From Xanthobacter autotrophicus (GTDB taxonomy: Bacteria; Pseudomonadota; Alphaproteobacteria; Rhizobiales; Xanthobacteraceae): a stretch of 64,000 nucleotides of DNA. Each line of letters opens with the position of its first letter. Position 1 is the stretch's first letter. Below, one piece after another: positions 34,052 through 41,796 of the stretch. The DNA is taken from assembly GCF_043194295.1 (NCBI RefSeq), contig NZ_JBAFVK010000017.1. One strand, given 5' to 3'. Under the pieces are notes generated by a model. It searched no databases and was not told the DNA's origin. It saw only the letters and a list, made by a program, of their open reading frames with translations. The position numbers and the translations under genes are program-made.

Positions 34052-34105
34052 ATGGGAGCGCGTGGCGTCGGTGAACCGGCGCGCCTTCCTCCCACCGGCC
34101 CGGTC

Positions 34106-34693
34106 ATGACGCACTCCACCGCCCCCGCCCGCCCCAAGATGAGCCCCTGGCTCAAGATCGGCCTCGAAATCGGTCCCCTGGTGCTGTTCTTTGTCGTCAA
34201 CGGCTACGGCGGCATCTATGTGGCTACCGGCGCGTTCATGGTGGCAACGCTGGCGGCGCTGGCCGCCATGTGGGTGCTGGCGCGGCGCATCGCGGTGATG
34301 CCGCTGGTGTCGGCGCTGGTGGTGATGGTGTTCGGCGGCCTCACCCTGTGGCTCCAGGACGACCATTTCATCAAGCTCAAGCCCACCATGGTGAATGCCC
34401 TGTTCGGCGTTCTGCTCCTGGGTGGCCTCTACTTCAAGAAGCCGCTGCTGCCCTATGTCTTCGACGGCATGGTGAAGCTGACCGACGAGGGCTGGCGGGT
34501 CCTCACCATCCGCTGGGGCGTGTTCTTTCTCGTGATGGCGGTGCTGAACGAGATCGTGTGGCGCACCGTCTCCACCGACACCTGGGTCGCCTTCAAGACC
34601 TTCGGCTACCTCCCGCTCACCTTCGCCTTCGCCATGGCCCAAGCCCCGCTGATGGCGCGCCATGAGCTGAAGGACGCCCCGCAGGAGGGTTGA
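34106..34693 (+). CDS. yciB: septation protein A / inner membrane protein YciB
   Basis: This 195-aa five-helix inner-membrane protein of the IspA/YciB/septation-protein-A family is linked to cell-envelope synthesis and division. The signature LEIGPLVLFFVVNGYGGIYVA (split here at FFVVN) opens the protein. ALFGVLLLGGLYFKKPLLPY and a late NEIVWRTVSTDTWVAFKTFG are the conserved blocks. The ATG at 34106 gives a short basic N-terminus; upstream in-frame sequence overlaps mtgA and is not used. mtgA, directly upstream, is another envelope gene. Confidence 0.93.
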   Translation: MTHSTAPARPKMSPWLKIGLEIGPLVLFFVVNGYGGIYVATGAFMVATLAALAAMWVLARRIAVMPLVSALVVMVFGGLTLWLQDDHFIKLKPTMVNALFGVLLLGGLYFKKPLLPYVFDGMVKLTDEGWRVLTIRWGVFFLVMAVLNEIVWRTVSTDTWVAFKTFGYLPLTFAFAMAQAPLMARHELKDAPQEG

Positions 34694-34787
34694 TGCGCCG
34701 CCTCCCGCTGTCGTTCGCTGATTTTACAGGCTCCGGCCGGTTGACTGCGGCCGTGCACATCCGCATAAGCCCGAAAGAGGGCGCAGA

Positions 34788-35234
34788 ATGCTGACGAAAA
34801 AAGGAAAGTATGGTCTCAAGGCCGCGGTCCACCTGGCCCGCCTGCCGCCGGGCGGGTCGACACAGGTGGCCGATATCGCCGAGGCCAACAACATCCCGAA
34901 GAAGTTCCTCGACGTCATCCTTGGCGAACTGCGCAACGCCGGCTTCCTGTCCTCCAAGAAGGGCAAGCTCGGCGGCTACCGCCTCGCCAAGGCGCCGGAG
35001 GACATCGTGGTGGGCGAGATGATCCGCGCCCTCGACGGGCCGCTGGCGCCCTTCCCCTGCGCCAGCCGCAACGCCTACGAGCCGTGCGAGGATTGCGACG
35101 TGGCCACCTGCGAGGTGCGCCTGCTCATGGTGCAGGTGCGCGACGCCATCGGCACCGTGCTCGACACCTACACCCTCGCCGAGATGCGCGACCTCTCGCG
35201 GGAAGCTTTGTCCTCCTTCGTGGACTATATCTGA
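34788..35234 (+). CDS. Rrf2 family transcriptional regulator with four cysteines
   Basis: This 148-aa winged-helix regulator has the Rrf2 N-terminus LTKKGKYGLKAAVHLARLP, the recognition region NNIPKKFLDVILGELRNAG, and GGYRLAKAPEDI in the wing. Cysteines at 91, 100, 103 and 108 (CASRN to CEDCDVATC) fall where IscR, NsrR and RirA bind Fe-S clusters. The spacing differs from the classical three-Cys IscR pattern and from RirA, so a cluster or thiol sensor is likely but the signal is unknown. The ATG has AGAGGG upstream. It is convergent with the ABC-efflux operon. Confidence 0.88.
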   Translation: MLTKKGKYGLKAAVHLARLPPGGSTQVADIAEANNIPKKFLDVILGELRNAGFLSSKKGKLGGYRLAKAPEDIVVGEMIRALDGPLAPFPCASRNAYEPCEDCDVATCEVRLLMVQVRDAIGTVLDTYTLAEMRDLSREALSSFVDYI

Positions 35235-35271
35235 GCCGGGCGGCGGCCCCTGTCTTCGGCCAGCGCCGGCC

Positions 35272-36441
35272 TCATTGCTGGGCGGCCAGGAAGGTGCGGA
35301 AACGCACCAGCGCCACGGCGAAGAACAGCACGCCCATGCCGAAGGTGGCCGCAAAGCGCGGCCACACCGTCTCGAGCCCCGCCCCCCGATAGAGGATGGC
35401 CTGGGCGAAGGCCACGAACTGGGTTGAGGGCGAGGCCTGCATCGCCACCTGCAGCCATTGCGGCATGCTTTCGAGCGGCGTGAAGCCGCCGGACAGCATG
35501 TTCATGGGCAGCACGGTGAGGAAGAACAACAGCCCGAACTGCGGCATGGACCCCGCCAGGGTGCCGAGGAAGATGCCGAGCGAGGCGGTGAAGAACAGGT
35601 AGAGCGCCGTGCCCGCGAGGAACAGCGGGATGGAGCCGGCGATCCCCATGCCGAGCCCCCATTTCAGCACCACCACGATGCTGAAGGCGGAGCCGGCGAG
35701 GATGACCGCGCCGTTGGCGAGGATCTTGGCCAGCATGATCTCGGACGGGTGCACCGGCAGCACGAGAAGGTGCTCCAGCGTGCCGTGCTCGCGCTCTCGG
35801 ATCAGGGCGGCGCCGGCCAGCAGCACCGAGAGCATGGTGATGTTGGTGATGAGCCCCATGGTGCCGGTGAACCAGGAGGATTCCAGTCCCTGGTTGAAGG
35901 CGATGCGGACCTGAAGCTCCACCGGGCTCGCCACCCCCTCCGAATGCCGCAGCACGAAGCGGTTCACCTCCTCCTGGAAGATGGCGGAGATGTCGTTGGC
36001 GCCGAGGCCCGCCTGCATCAGGGACGTGGCGTCGATGAGAAGCTGCACCGAAGGCGCGCGGCCGGCCAGAACGTCCGACTGCAAGTCCGGCGGAAAGTTG
36101 ATGACGAAGGTGTAGCGGGCCGCATCCATGCCCGGATCCACCTGCTGCGGGGCGAGCGGCACCGGCCGCTGGAAGCGCGGCGGCAGCAGGGCGTCGAGGA
36201 TGGCGTTGGAGAGGGCGGAATTGTCCTCGTCCACGACGCCTACCGTGGCGCGGTTCAGGTCGTGCTTCATGCCGTTGGCCTGGAGCACGATGGCGAGGGT
36301 GAAGGCATAGGCCACCAGCACCAGCAGCGAGCGGTCGCGCCACAGGCTGATGAGCTCCTTCACCGCCAGCTCGCGCACATTGCCGAGGAAGGCGAGCCAG
36401 CGGGGAGGAGCCTTGGCAAGGGGAGGGGAGGGCGCGACCAT
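35272..36441 (-). CDS. yhhJ: ABC-2 type permease (YhhJ-like)
   Basis: This 389-aa inner-membrane permease has one N-terminal helix, a large periplasmic domain (DEDNSALSNAILDALLPPRF to GLESSWFTG) and five C-terminal helices, typical of the ABC-2 YhhJ/YbhR group. The REREHGTLEHLLVLPVHPSE segment is the conserved coupling region. It is the last gene of a hlyD-rbbA-yhhJ operon and starts one base after the preceding stop. With RbbA it should form an export channel for drugs or lipophilic compounds. Family order matches E. coli yhiI-rbbA-yhhJ. Confidence 0.9.
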   Translation of the reverse strand: MVAPSPPLAKAPPRWLAFLGNVRELAVKELISLWRDRSLLVLVAYAFTLAIVLQANGMKHDLNRATVGVVDEDNSALSNAILDALLPPRFQRPVPLAPQQVDPGMDAARYTFVINFPPDLQSDVLAGRAPSVQLLIDATSLMQAGLGANDISAIFQEEVNRFVLRHSEGVASPVELQVRIAFNQGLESSWFTGTMGLITNITMLSVLLAGAALIREREHGTLEHLLVLPVHPSEIMLAKILANGAVILAGSAFSIVVVLKWGLGMGIAGSIPLFLAGTALYLFFTASLGIFLGTLAGSMPQFGLLFFLTVLPMNMLSGGFTPLESMPQWLQVAMQASPSTQFVAFAQAILYRGAGLETVWPRFAATFGMGVLFFAVALVRFRTFLAAQQ

Positions 36442-36442
36442 G

Positions 36443-39178
36443 TCAGACCTCCTGCTTGCGCAGGATGAGGAAGGCCAGCGCCAGCAGCGCCGGCCAGAAG
36501 GCGGCGGTGGCGAGCACGAAGGGCAGGAGTTCGAAAAAGCCCAGCCCCTTGGTGAAGGCGCCCACGCTGATGCGCATGAAATAGGTGGTGGGGAAGAAGG
36601 TGCCCAGCACCCACGCCCCGCCCTCCAGCGTCGCCACCGGCTGCATCATGCCGGAGAACTGGGTGGCCGGCATCATGGTGCCGATGGCGGTGCCGAACAG
36701 GGCCGCCACCTGGGTGTTGGTGAGGGTGGAGGAGACCAGGCCTATGGCGGTGGTGGCTAGCACATAGGCGAGCGCCCCCAAAGCCAGCCCGAGGAACGAG
36801 CCCTTCAGCGGCACCCCGAACAGGAACAGCGCCATCAGCACCATGACGACGAAGTTGAAGAAGGCCACCCCCGCATAGGGCAGTTGCTTGCCCAGCAGGA
36901 ATTCCAGCTTGGTGACCGGCGTGACGTAGAGGTTTGTGATGGAGCCCAGCTCCTTCTCCGTCACCACCCCCAGGGCGGTGAGGATGGCCGGGATGAAGAT
37001 GAGCATGAGCGCGATGGTGGCCGGCACCATGGCGTCGAGGCTGCGGAACGACTGGTTGTAGCGGTAGCGCATCTCCAGCGTCGCCGCTGTCGACAGGGTC
37101 CGCCCCGCCTGCTGCGCCACGTCCGACAGGAACATGGCGTGGACCGCGGCCACATAGCCCTGGATGGTCTCGGCGCGGAACGGCATGGCGCCGTCGATGG
37201 TCACCAGCACCTCGGTGGGCCGTCCGGAGCGCAGATCGGCGCCGAAATTCGGCGGCAGCTCGATGGCGAAGGCGATGGCGTTGGATTTCAGCCGCCGGTC
37301 GAGGTCATCCGGGCTGGCCAGAGGCGGCTGCACCACGAAATAGGGCGAGTGGGCGAAGCCATCCACATAAGCCCGGCTTTCCGGCGTCTGGTCGCGATCG
37401 AGCACGGCGAAGCGCAGCTTGTCCACGTCGAGGGTGATGCCGTAGCCGAAGATGATCATGAGGAACGCCGTGCCCAGAAGGGCAAAGGCGAGCCGGACCG
37501 GATCTCGCTTCAGCTCCAGGGTCTCGCGCCAGGCATAGGCGCCGAGGCGGCGCGGGGAGAAGCCGGCGGGCTTGCCGGTGGCTCTCGGCGCCGGGGGTGG
37601 CAGCTGAGCGTCGGTCTGCGCCGCCCGGCCGCCCATCTCCATATAGGCGATGAAGGCGGCCTCCAGCGTCGCCGCCTGCTTCTCGTCCTTGAGCGCCTGC
37701 GGCGTGCCGGTGGCGATCACCTTGCCCGCATGCATGAAGGAGATGCGGTCGCAGCGCTCCGCCTCGCCCATGAAATGGGTGGAGACGAAGATGGTGACGC
37801 CGTCCTCCCGCGACAGGCGCTGAAGATGGTCCCAGAAATTGTCGCGGGCCACCGGGTCCACGCCCGAGGTCGGCTCGTCGAGGATCAGCACTTCCGGCTC
37901 GTGCAGCACCGCCACCGCCAGCGACAGGCGCTGGCGCACGCCCAGGGGCAGGCCGTCGGCAAGGGCGTCGAGGTGGCTGGCAAGGTCGAAGGCGCGCACC
38001 AGCTCGGCGATGCGCCGGTGTGCGTCTTCTTCCGGCAGGGAGAACAGATGCGCGTGCAGGTCGAGGTTCTGGCGGACCGTGAGTTCGCCATAAAGCGAGA
38101 AGGCCTGGCTCATATAGCCCACGCGCCGGCGGGTCTCGATGTCGCTGGGGTCCACCTGGACGCCGAACAGCAGCGCCTCGCCGGAGGAAGCAGGCAACAG
38201 ACCGGTGAGCATCTTCATGGTGGTGGACTTGCCGCAGCCGTTGGAGCCGAGGAAGCCGAAGATCTCGCCCTTGCGGATCTTGAAGCTCACATGGTCCACC
38301 GCGACGAAATCCCCGAACTGCCGGGTGAGGCCGCGCGATTCGATGGCGATGGGCGCGTCGGCGGCGATGGCCTCGATGTGCTCCGTGCCGTCGCCGTCGC
38401 CGCGCTGGCCTTCCGGCAAGAGCGAGATGAAGGCGCGCTCCAGGTTCGGCTGGCCGGTGCGGGCCAGCAGCTCCGCGGGGCTACCGTCGGCGAGGATGCG
38501 GCCGGCATCCACCATCACCACGCGCTCGAAGCGCGCCGCCTCCTCCATGTCGGCGGTGGCGACCAGCAGGGTCAGGCCCGGGCGGGCGGCGCGGATGGTC
38601 TCGATGAAATCCCAGAACTGGCGGCGCGAGAGAGGATCGACGCCGGTGGTGGGCTCGTCCAGCAGCAGCAGGTCGGGGTCGTGGACCAGCGCGCAGCACA
38701 GGCCCAGCTTCTGCTTCATGCCGCCGGACAATTTGCGCATGAGCCGGTCGGCGAAGGGGTCAAGGCCGGTGGCGGCGAGCAAAGGTGCCACCCGGGCGCC
38801 CTTGGCGCCGGCCTCCTCGCCGAACAGGCGGGCGAAGAAGGCGATGTTCTCGGCCACCGTGAGGTTGGGATAGAGGTTGCGCCCCAGCCCTTGCGGCATG
38901 AAGGCGATGCGCGGCTGGGTCGCCTCGCGGGCGCGCCTGTCGGAGAAGTCCGCGCCCAGCACCTCCACCTTGCCCTGCTGGATGCGCTTGGCCCCGGCGA
39001 TGAGGCCCAACAGGGTGGACTTGCCCACCCCGTCCGGTCCCACCAGGGCCACGGAGGCGCCTTCCGCGATGGTGAGGTCGAGCCCGTCCACCGCGAGGGT
39101 GCGGCCATAAAGATGGCGGATGCCTGCGAGATGCAAGGCAGCACCCGCCATCACCTCGCGCACCGGCTCCTCGCTCAC
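36443..39178 (-). CDS. rbbA: RbbA-type ABC transporter: two ATPase domains fused to an ABC-2 permease
   Basis: This 911-aa fusion has two full ABC ATPases followed by an ABC-2 permease. ATPase 1 has Walker A GPDGVGKST, signature LSGGMKQKL and Walker B LLLLDEPTTGVD. ATPase 2 has GSNGCGKST, LGVRQRLSLAVAV and VLILDEPTSGVD. The C-terminal third has six helices, including FALLGTAFLMIIFGYGITLD. This is the RbbA/YhiH architecture, with YhiH-like export the probable role. The GTG at 39178 overlaps the hlyD stop (GTGA). The same reading frame stays open far upstream, but only as antisense-like sequence over hlyD. Confidence 0.93.
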   Translation of the reverse strand: MSEEPVREVMAGAALHLAGIRHLYGRTLAVDGLDLTIAEGASVALVGPDGVGKSTLLGLIAGAKRIQQGKVEVLGADFSDRRAREATQPRIAFMPQGLGRNLYPNLTVAENIAFFARLFGEEAGAKGARVAPLLAATGLDPFADRLMRKLSGGMKQKLGLCCALVHDPDLLLLDEPTTGVDPLSRRQFWDFIETIRAARPGLTLLVATADMEEAARFERVVMVDAGRILADGSPAELLARTGQPNLERAFISLLPEGQRGDGDGTEHIEAIAADAPIAIESRGLTRQFGDFVAVDHVSFKIRKGEIFGFLGSNGCGKSTTMKMLTGLLPASSGEALLFGVQVDPSDIETRRRVGYMSQAFSLYGELTVRQNLDLHAHLFSLPEEDAHRRIAELVRAFDLASHLDALADGLPLGVRQRLSLAVAVLHEPEVLILDEPTSGVDPVARDNFWDHLQRLSREDGVTIFVSTHFMGEAERCDRISFMHAGKVIATGTPQALKDEKQAATLEAAFIAYMEMGGRAAQTDAQLPPPAPRATGKPAGFSPRRLGAYAWRETLELKRDPVRLAFALLGTAFLMIIFGYGITLDVDKLRFAVLDRDQTPESRAYVDGFAHSPYFVVQPPLASPDDLDRRLKSNAIAFAIELPPNFGADLRSGRPTEVLVTIDGAMPFRAETIQGYVAAVHAMFLSDVAQQAGRTLSTAATLEMRYRYNQSFRSLDAMVPATIALMLIFIPAILTALGVVTEKELGSITNLYVTPVTKLEFLLGKQLPYAGVAFFNFVVMVLMALFLFGVPLKGSFLGLALGALAYVLATTAIGLVSSTLTNTQVAALFGTAIGTMMPATQFSGMMQPVATLEGGAWVLGTFFPTTYFMRISVGAFTKGLGFFELLPFVLATAAFWPALLALAFLILRKQEV

Positions 39179-40170
39179 TGGGCAGCCTCGGTCACGAGGT
39201 CGGACTGGAGCCAGGAGGGCCACTGGGCCTTGGGATCCATCCGCACGTAGCCGACGCCGGTCACGCCGGTCTTCACCTGCTCCAGGTATTTTTCCACCAG
39301 CGGGCGGGCCACGCGCAGCTTCACGCGGAACATCATGCGGTCGCGCTCGCGCTGGGTTTCCACCTGCTTGGGGGTGAACTGCGCCCGCGCCGACACGAAC
39401 GAGACGGCGGCCGGGACGGCGCGGTCGGGCAGGGGCTCCAGCAGCAGGCGCGCCTCGGCGCCGAGGGTGATGGCGCCGGCGTCCGAGGCGGGCAGGAAGA
39501 TGGTCATGTAGACATCGGAGAGGTCGATGAAGGTGAGCACCTTGCCGCCCGCGCCCAGCACCTCGCCGGGCTCGGCGAGACGGTAGATGACGCGGCCGGA
39601 CTTCGGCGCCGTGAGGGTGCCGTCCTCCACCATGCGGGTCAGGCGCTCCACCTCCGCCTCGGCGGCGCGGATGGCGGATTCGCTGGCCGCAAGGCTGCTC
39701 TGCGCGGCGGCCAGCGCCGCCTGCGCGGTGAGCTTGGTGGTGCGGTATTGATCCACCTTCTGCTCGGTGGCAAAGCCCTTGGTGACGAGGGTCTCCTGCC
39801 GCTCCAGCTCCTTGGCGGCGAGGTCCAGCTCGCCCTTGCGCTGCTCCACCACATGGGTGGCGGTATCGCGGGACTGGCGGGCCTGGCTCGCCTGCGCCTC
39901 GGCGGTGCGCAGGGCGGCGGCGGTCTCCGCCACATCCATATGGGCCACCACCTGGCCCTGGTGAACGAAGTCGCCCTCCTCCGCGAGCACGTCGAGCACC
40001 CGGCCGGCGGCCTTGGTGGCCACGTCCACCTGCGTCGCCTCGATGCGGCCGTTGCCATAGGCGAAGCCCGGCGGCAGGGCGCGGCTGCGGCTCGCCATGT
40101 ACCAGGCGCCCGCTCCGCCTGCGCCGACGACGGCAAGGAGAGCCAGCAGGATGACAAGCGTGCGCTTCAT
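39175..40170 (-). CDS. HlyD family periplasmic adaptor protein
   Basis: This 331-aa membrane-fusion subunit has an N-terminal anchor (TLVILLALLAVVGAGGAGAW) and the first lipoyl half (GRIEATQVDVATKAAGRVLD). A long alpha-helical hairpin rich in Ala/Gln/Glu (about residues 85-195) is followed by the second lipoyl half (LTAPKSGRVIYRLAEPGEVL) and a beta-barrel. It should link the RbbA/YhhJ inner-membrane exporter to an outer-membrane channel. It is the first gene of the operon, with the stop overlapping rbbA by 4 bases. No regulator is adjacent. Confidence 0.92.
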   Translation of the reverse strand: MKRTLVILLALLAVVGAGGAGAWYMASRSRALPPGFAYGNGRIEATQVDVATKAAGRVLDVLAEEGDFVHQGQVVAHMDVAETAAALRTAEAQASQARQSRDTATHVVEQRKGELDLAAKELERQETLVTKGFATEQKVDQYRTTKLTAQAALAAAQSSLAASESAIRAAEAEVERLTRMVEDGTLTAPKSGRVIYRLAEPGEVLGAGGKVLTFIDLSDVYMTIFLPASDAGAITLGAEARLLLEPLPDRAVPAAVSFVSARAQFTPKQVETQRERDRMMFRVKLRVARPLVEKYLEQVKTGVTGVGYVRMDPKAQWPSWLQSDLVTEAAQ

Positions 40171-40324
40171 GAAAGGACACCTTTTCGGCGTGCAGACGCG
40201 CCCGCGGAAGGTCCTGCGGAAAGGTGCCGGCAAGGGGATGCAACGGCAGGCCACTCCCGCGGGGCTTCGGGGCGGACTTGAAGATACAACGTACGGCGGT
40301 GCAGCAATACGGCGTTGATCAAGG

Positions 40325-41122
40325 TCAATCGTGATCGATCCGCGCCTGCAGGGCCATGGCCCCGGCCGGGTTGCGCACCTTGGCGCCGCTGATCAGGTAG
40401 ATGAACACGTCGCGGCTGGCATTGCCGGCCTTCGCCGCCGGCGCGAGCGTGGGCAGGCCTTCCGGGATCGCACCCTTCTCCCAGTCATGGGCAGCCTTGG
40501 CCCAGCGGTCCAGCCCGGCATCATCATAGCCGGTTTCCACCTCCTCCCGCGTGCGCTGGAGGCGGGCATAGGTGAAGTCGGCGGTCATGTCGGCGATGGC
40601 GGGGTAGTCGTCGTGGTCGGCATAGACCACCGCCACCTTGTGCTTGCGCGCCAGCGCCACGAAGTCCGGCACCGCGAACGAGGGGTGCCGCACCTCTACC
40701 GCGTGGCGCAGCCTCACCCCCTCGTGGCTCTCCGGAAGCAGAGCGAGGAAGGCTGCGAAATCCTCCGGGTCGAAGGCCTTGGTGGCGGCGAACTGCCAGT
40801 TGATGGGGCCGAGCCGGTCGCCCATCTCGACAATGCCGCTGGCGATGAACTTAGCCACGCTCTCCTGCGCCTCCGCCAGCACCCGGCGATGGGTGACATA
40901 GCGGGTCGCCTTGAGGGCGAAGACGAAGCCGTCCGGCACCTGCCCCGCCCATTCGGAGCAGGATTTGGCCGAGGGCGTGCGATAGAAGGTGCCGTTGATC
41001 TCGATGGTCTTCAGGCGCTCGCCCGCGAAGGGCAACTCCTTCTTCTGGACCAGACCTTCGGGATAGAACACGCCCCGCCAGGGCTCGAACGTCCATCCGC
41101 CGATGCCGACGCGCACGCTCAT
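40325..41122 (-). CDS. DUF72 domain protein (YecE-like)
   Basis: This 265-aa TIM-barrel-like DUF72 protein has the family's opening IGGWTFEPWRGVFYPEGLVQ, the TIEINGTFYRTPS strand, FALKATRYVTH, WQFAATKAFDPEDFAAFL and VYADHDDYPAIADMTADF-TYARLQRT. No biochemical function is established for the family. The ATG has GGAGG 6 bases upstream. It precedes nothing on its strand and lies 51 bases downstream of the Lrp gene, so it may share that transcript. Confidence 0.88.
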   Translation of the reverse strand: MSVRVGIGGWTFEPWRGVFYPEGLVQKKELPFAGERLKTIEINGTFYRTPSAKSCSEWAGQVPDGFVFALKATRYVTHRRVLAEAQESVAKFIASGIVEMGDRLGPINWQFAATKAFDPEDFAAFLALLPESHEGVRLRHAVEVRHPSFAVPDFVALARKHKVAVVYADHDDYPAIADMTADFTYARLQRTREEVETGYDDAGLDRWAKAAHDWEKGAIPEGLPTLAPAAKAGNASRDVFIYLISGAKVRNPAGAMALQARIDHD

Positions 41123-41173
41123 GGGGTTCCTCCTTGCCGTGTTGCCGACCGAGTTGATGCCGTCCGCGCGCCC

Positions 41174-41635
41174 TCAGGGCAGCGGCAGGACGTGGGAATA
41201 TTTCACCTGCTCCAGCGAAAACGAGCTTTCGATGGAGGCGATCCCTTCCAGCCGGGTCAGCTTCTGCTTCAGGAACCTCTCATAGGCATCGAGGTCCGCC
41301 GCCACCACCCGTAAAAGGTAATCCCGCTGGCCGGTCATGAGATAGCATTCCAGCACCTCCGGCCATGTGCGGATGGCGGCGGCGAAGGCGTCCAGCGCCT
41401 CCTCCTTCTGCCGCTCCAGCTTGATGGAGACGAAGACGCTCACCGGCAGCCCGGCCTTGCGCTGGTCCAACACCGCCACGTAGCGGGAGATGAGCCCGTC
41501 CTCCTCCAGCGCCCGCACGCGCCGCAGGCACGGCGAGGGGGAGAGGCCCACCTCGTCCGCGAGATCCGCGATGCTCATGCGCCCGTCGCGCTGGAGGGCG
41601 GCGAGGATTTTACGGTCGATGGCATCAAGGCGCAC
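41174..41635 (-). CDS. Lrp/AsnC family transcriptional regulator
   Basis: This 153-aa feast/famine regulator is read from a GTG at 41635 with GGAG upstream. An N-terminal HTH (RLDAIDRKILAALQRDGRMS, then DLADEVGLSPSPCLRRVRAL) precedes the RAM ligand-binding domain with YVAVLDQRKAGLPVSVFVSI, ECYLMTGQRDYLLRVVAADL and a final SSFSLEQVKYSHVLPL. Members bind amino acids and often control the gene next to them. It diverges from the E1-like gene across 161 bases, so that gene is the natural target. This is inference. Confidence 0.93.
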   Translation of the reverse strand: MRLDAIDRKILAALQRDGRMSIADLADEVGLSPSPCLRRVRALEEDGLISRYVAVLDQRKAGLPVSVFVSIKLERQKEEALDAFAAAIRTWPEVLECYLMTGQRDYLLRVVAADLDAYERFLKQKLTRLEGIASIESSFSLEQVKYSHVLPLP

Positions 41636-41796
41636 GTTTCCGCTCCAAAGGCGACGGATATTGGCAGGATATGCCTCAACTGGTCCCGTGTTAATGTGGA
41701 TTTGAGCGAACCTGCCGGCCGGCTCGCGCTAGACTGTGCGTCAGCGGCGCGCCGGCTCGAAGCGCGCCCCAAAAAACGCCCTTCGAGGACCGCCAC

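Noticed and set aside
39179..40243. Upstream extension of the rbbA frame across hlyD, giving a 1266-aa protein
   Set aside because: The extension translates hlyD in another frame. The GTGA overlap and RbbA family length support the start at 39178.
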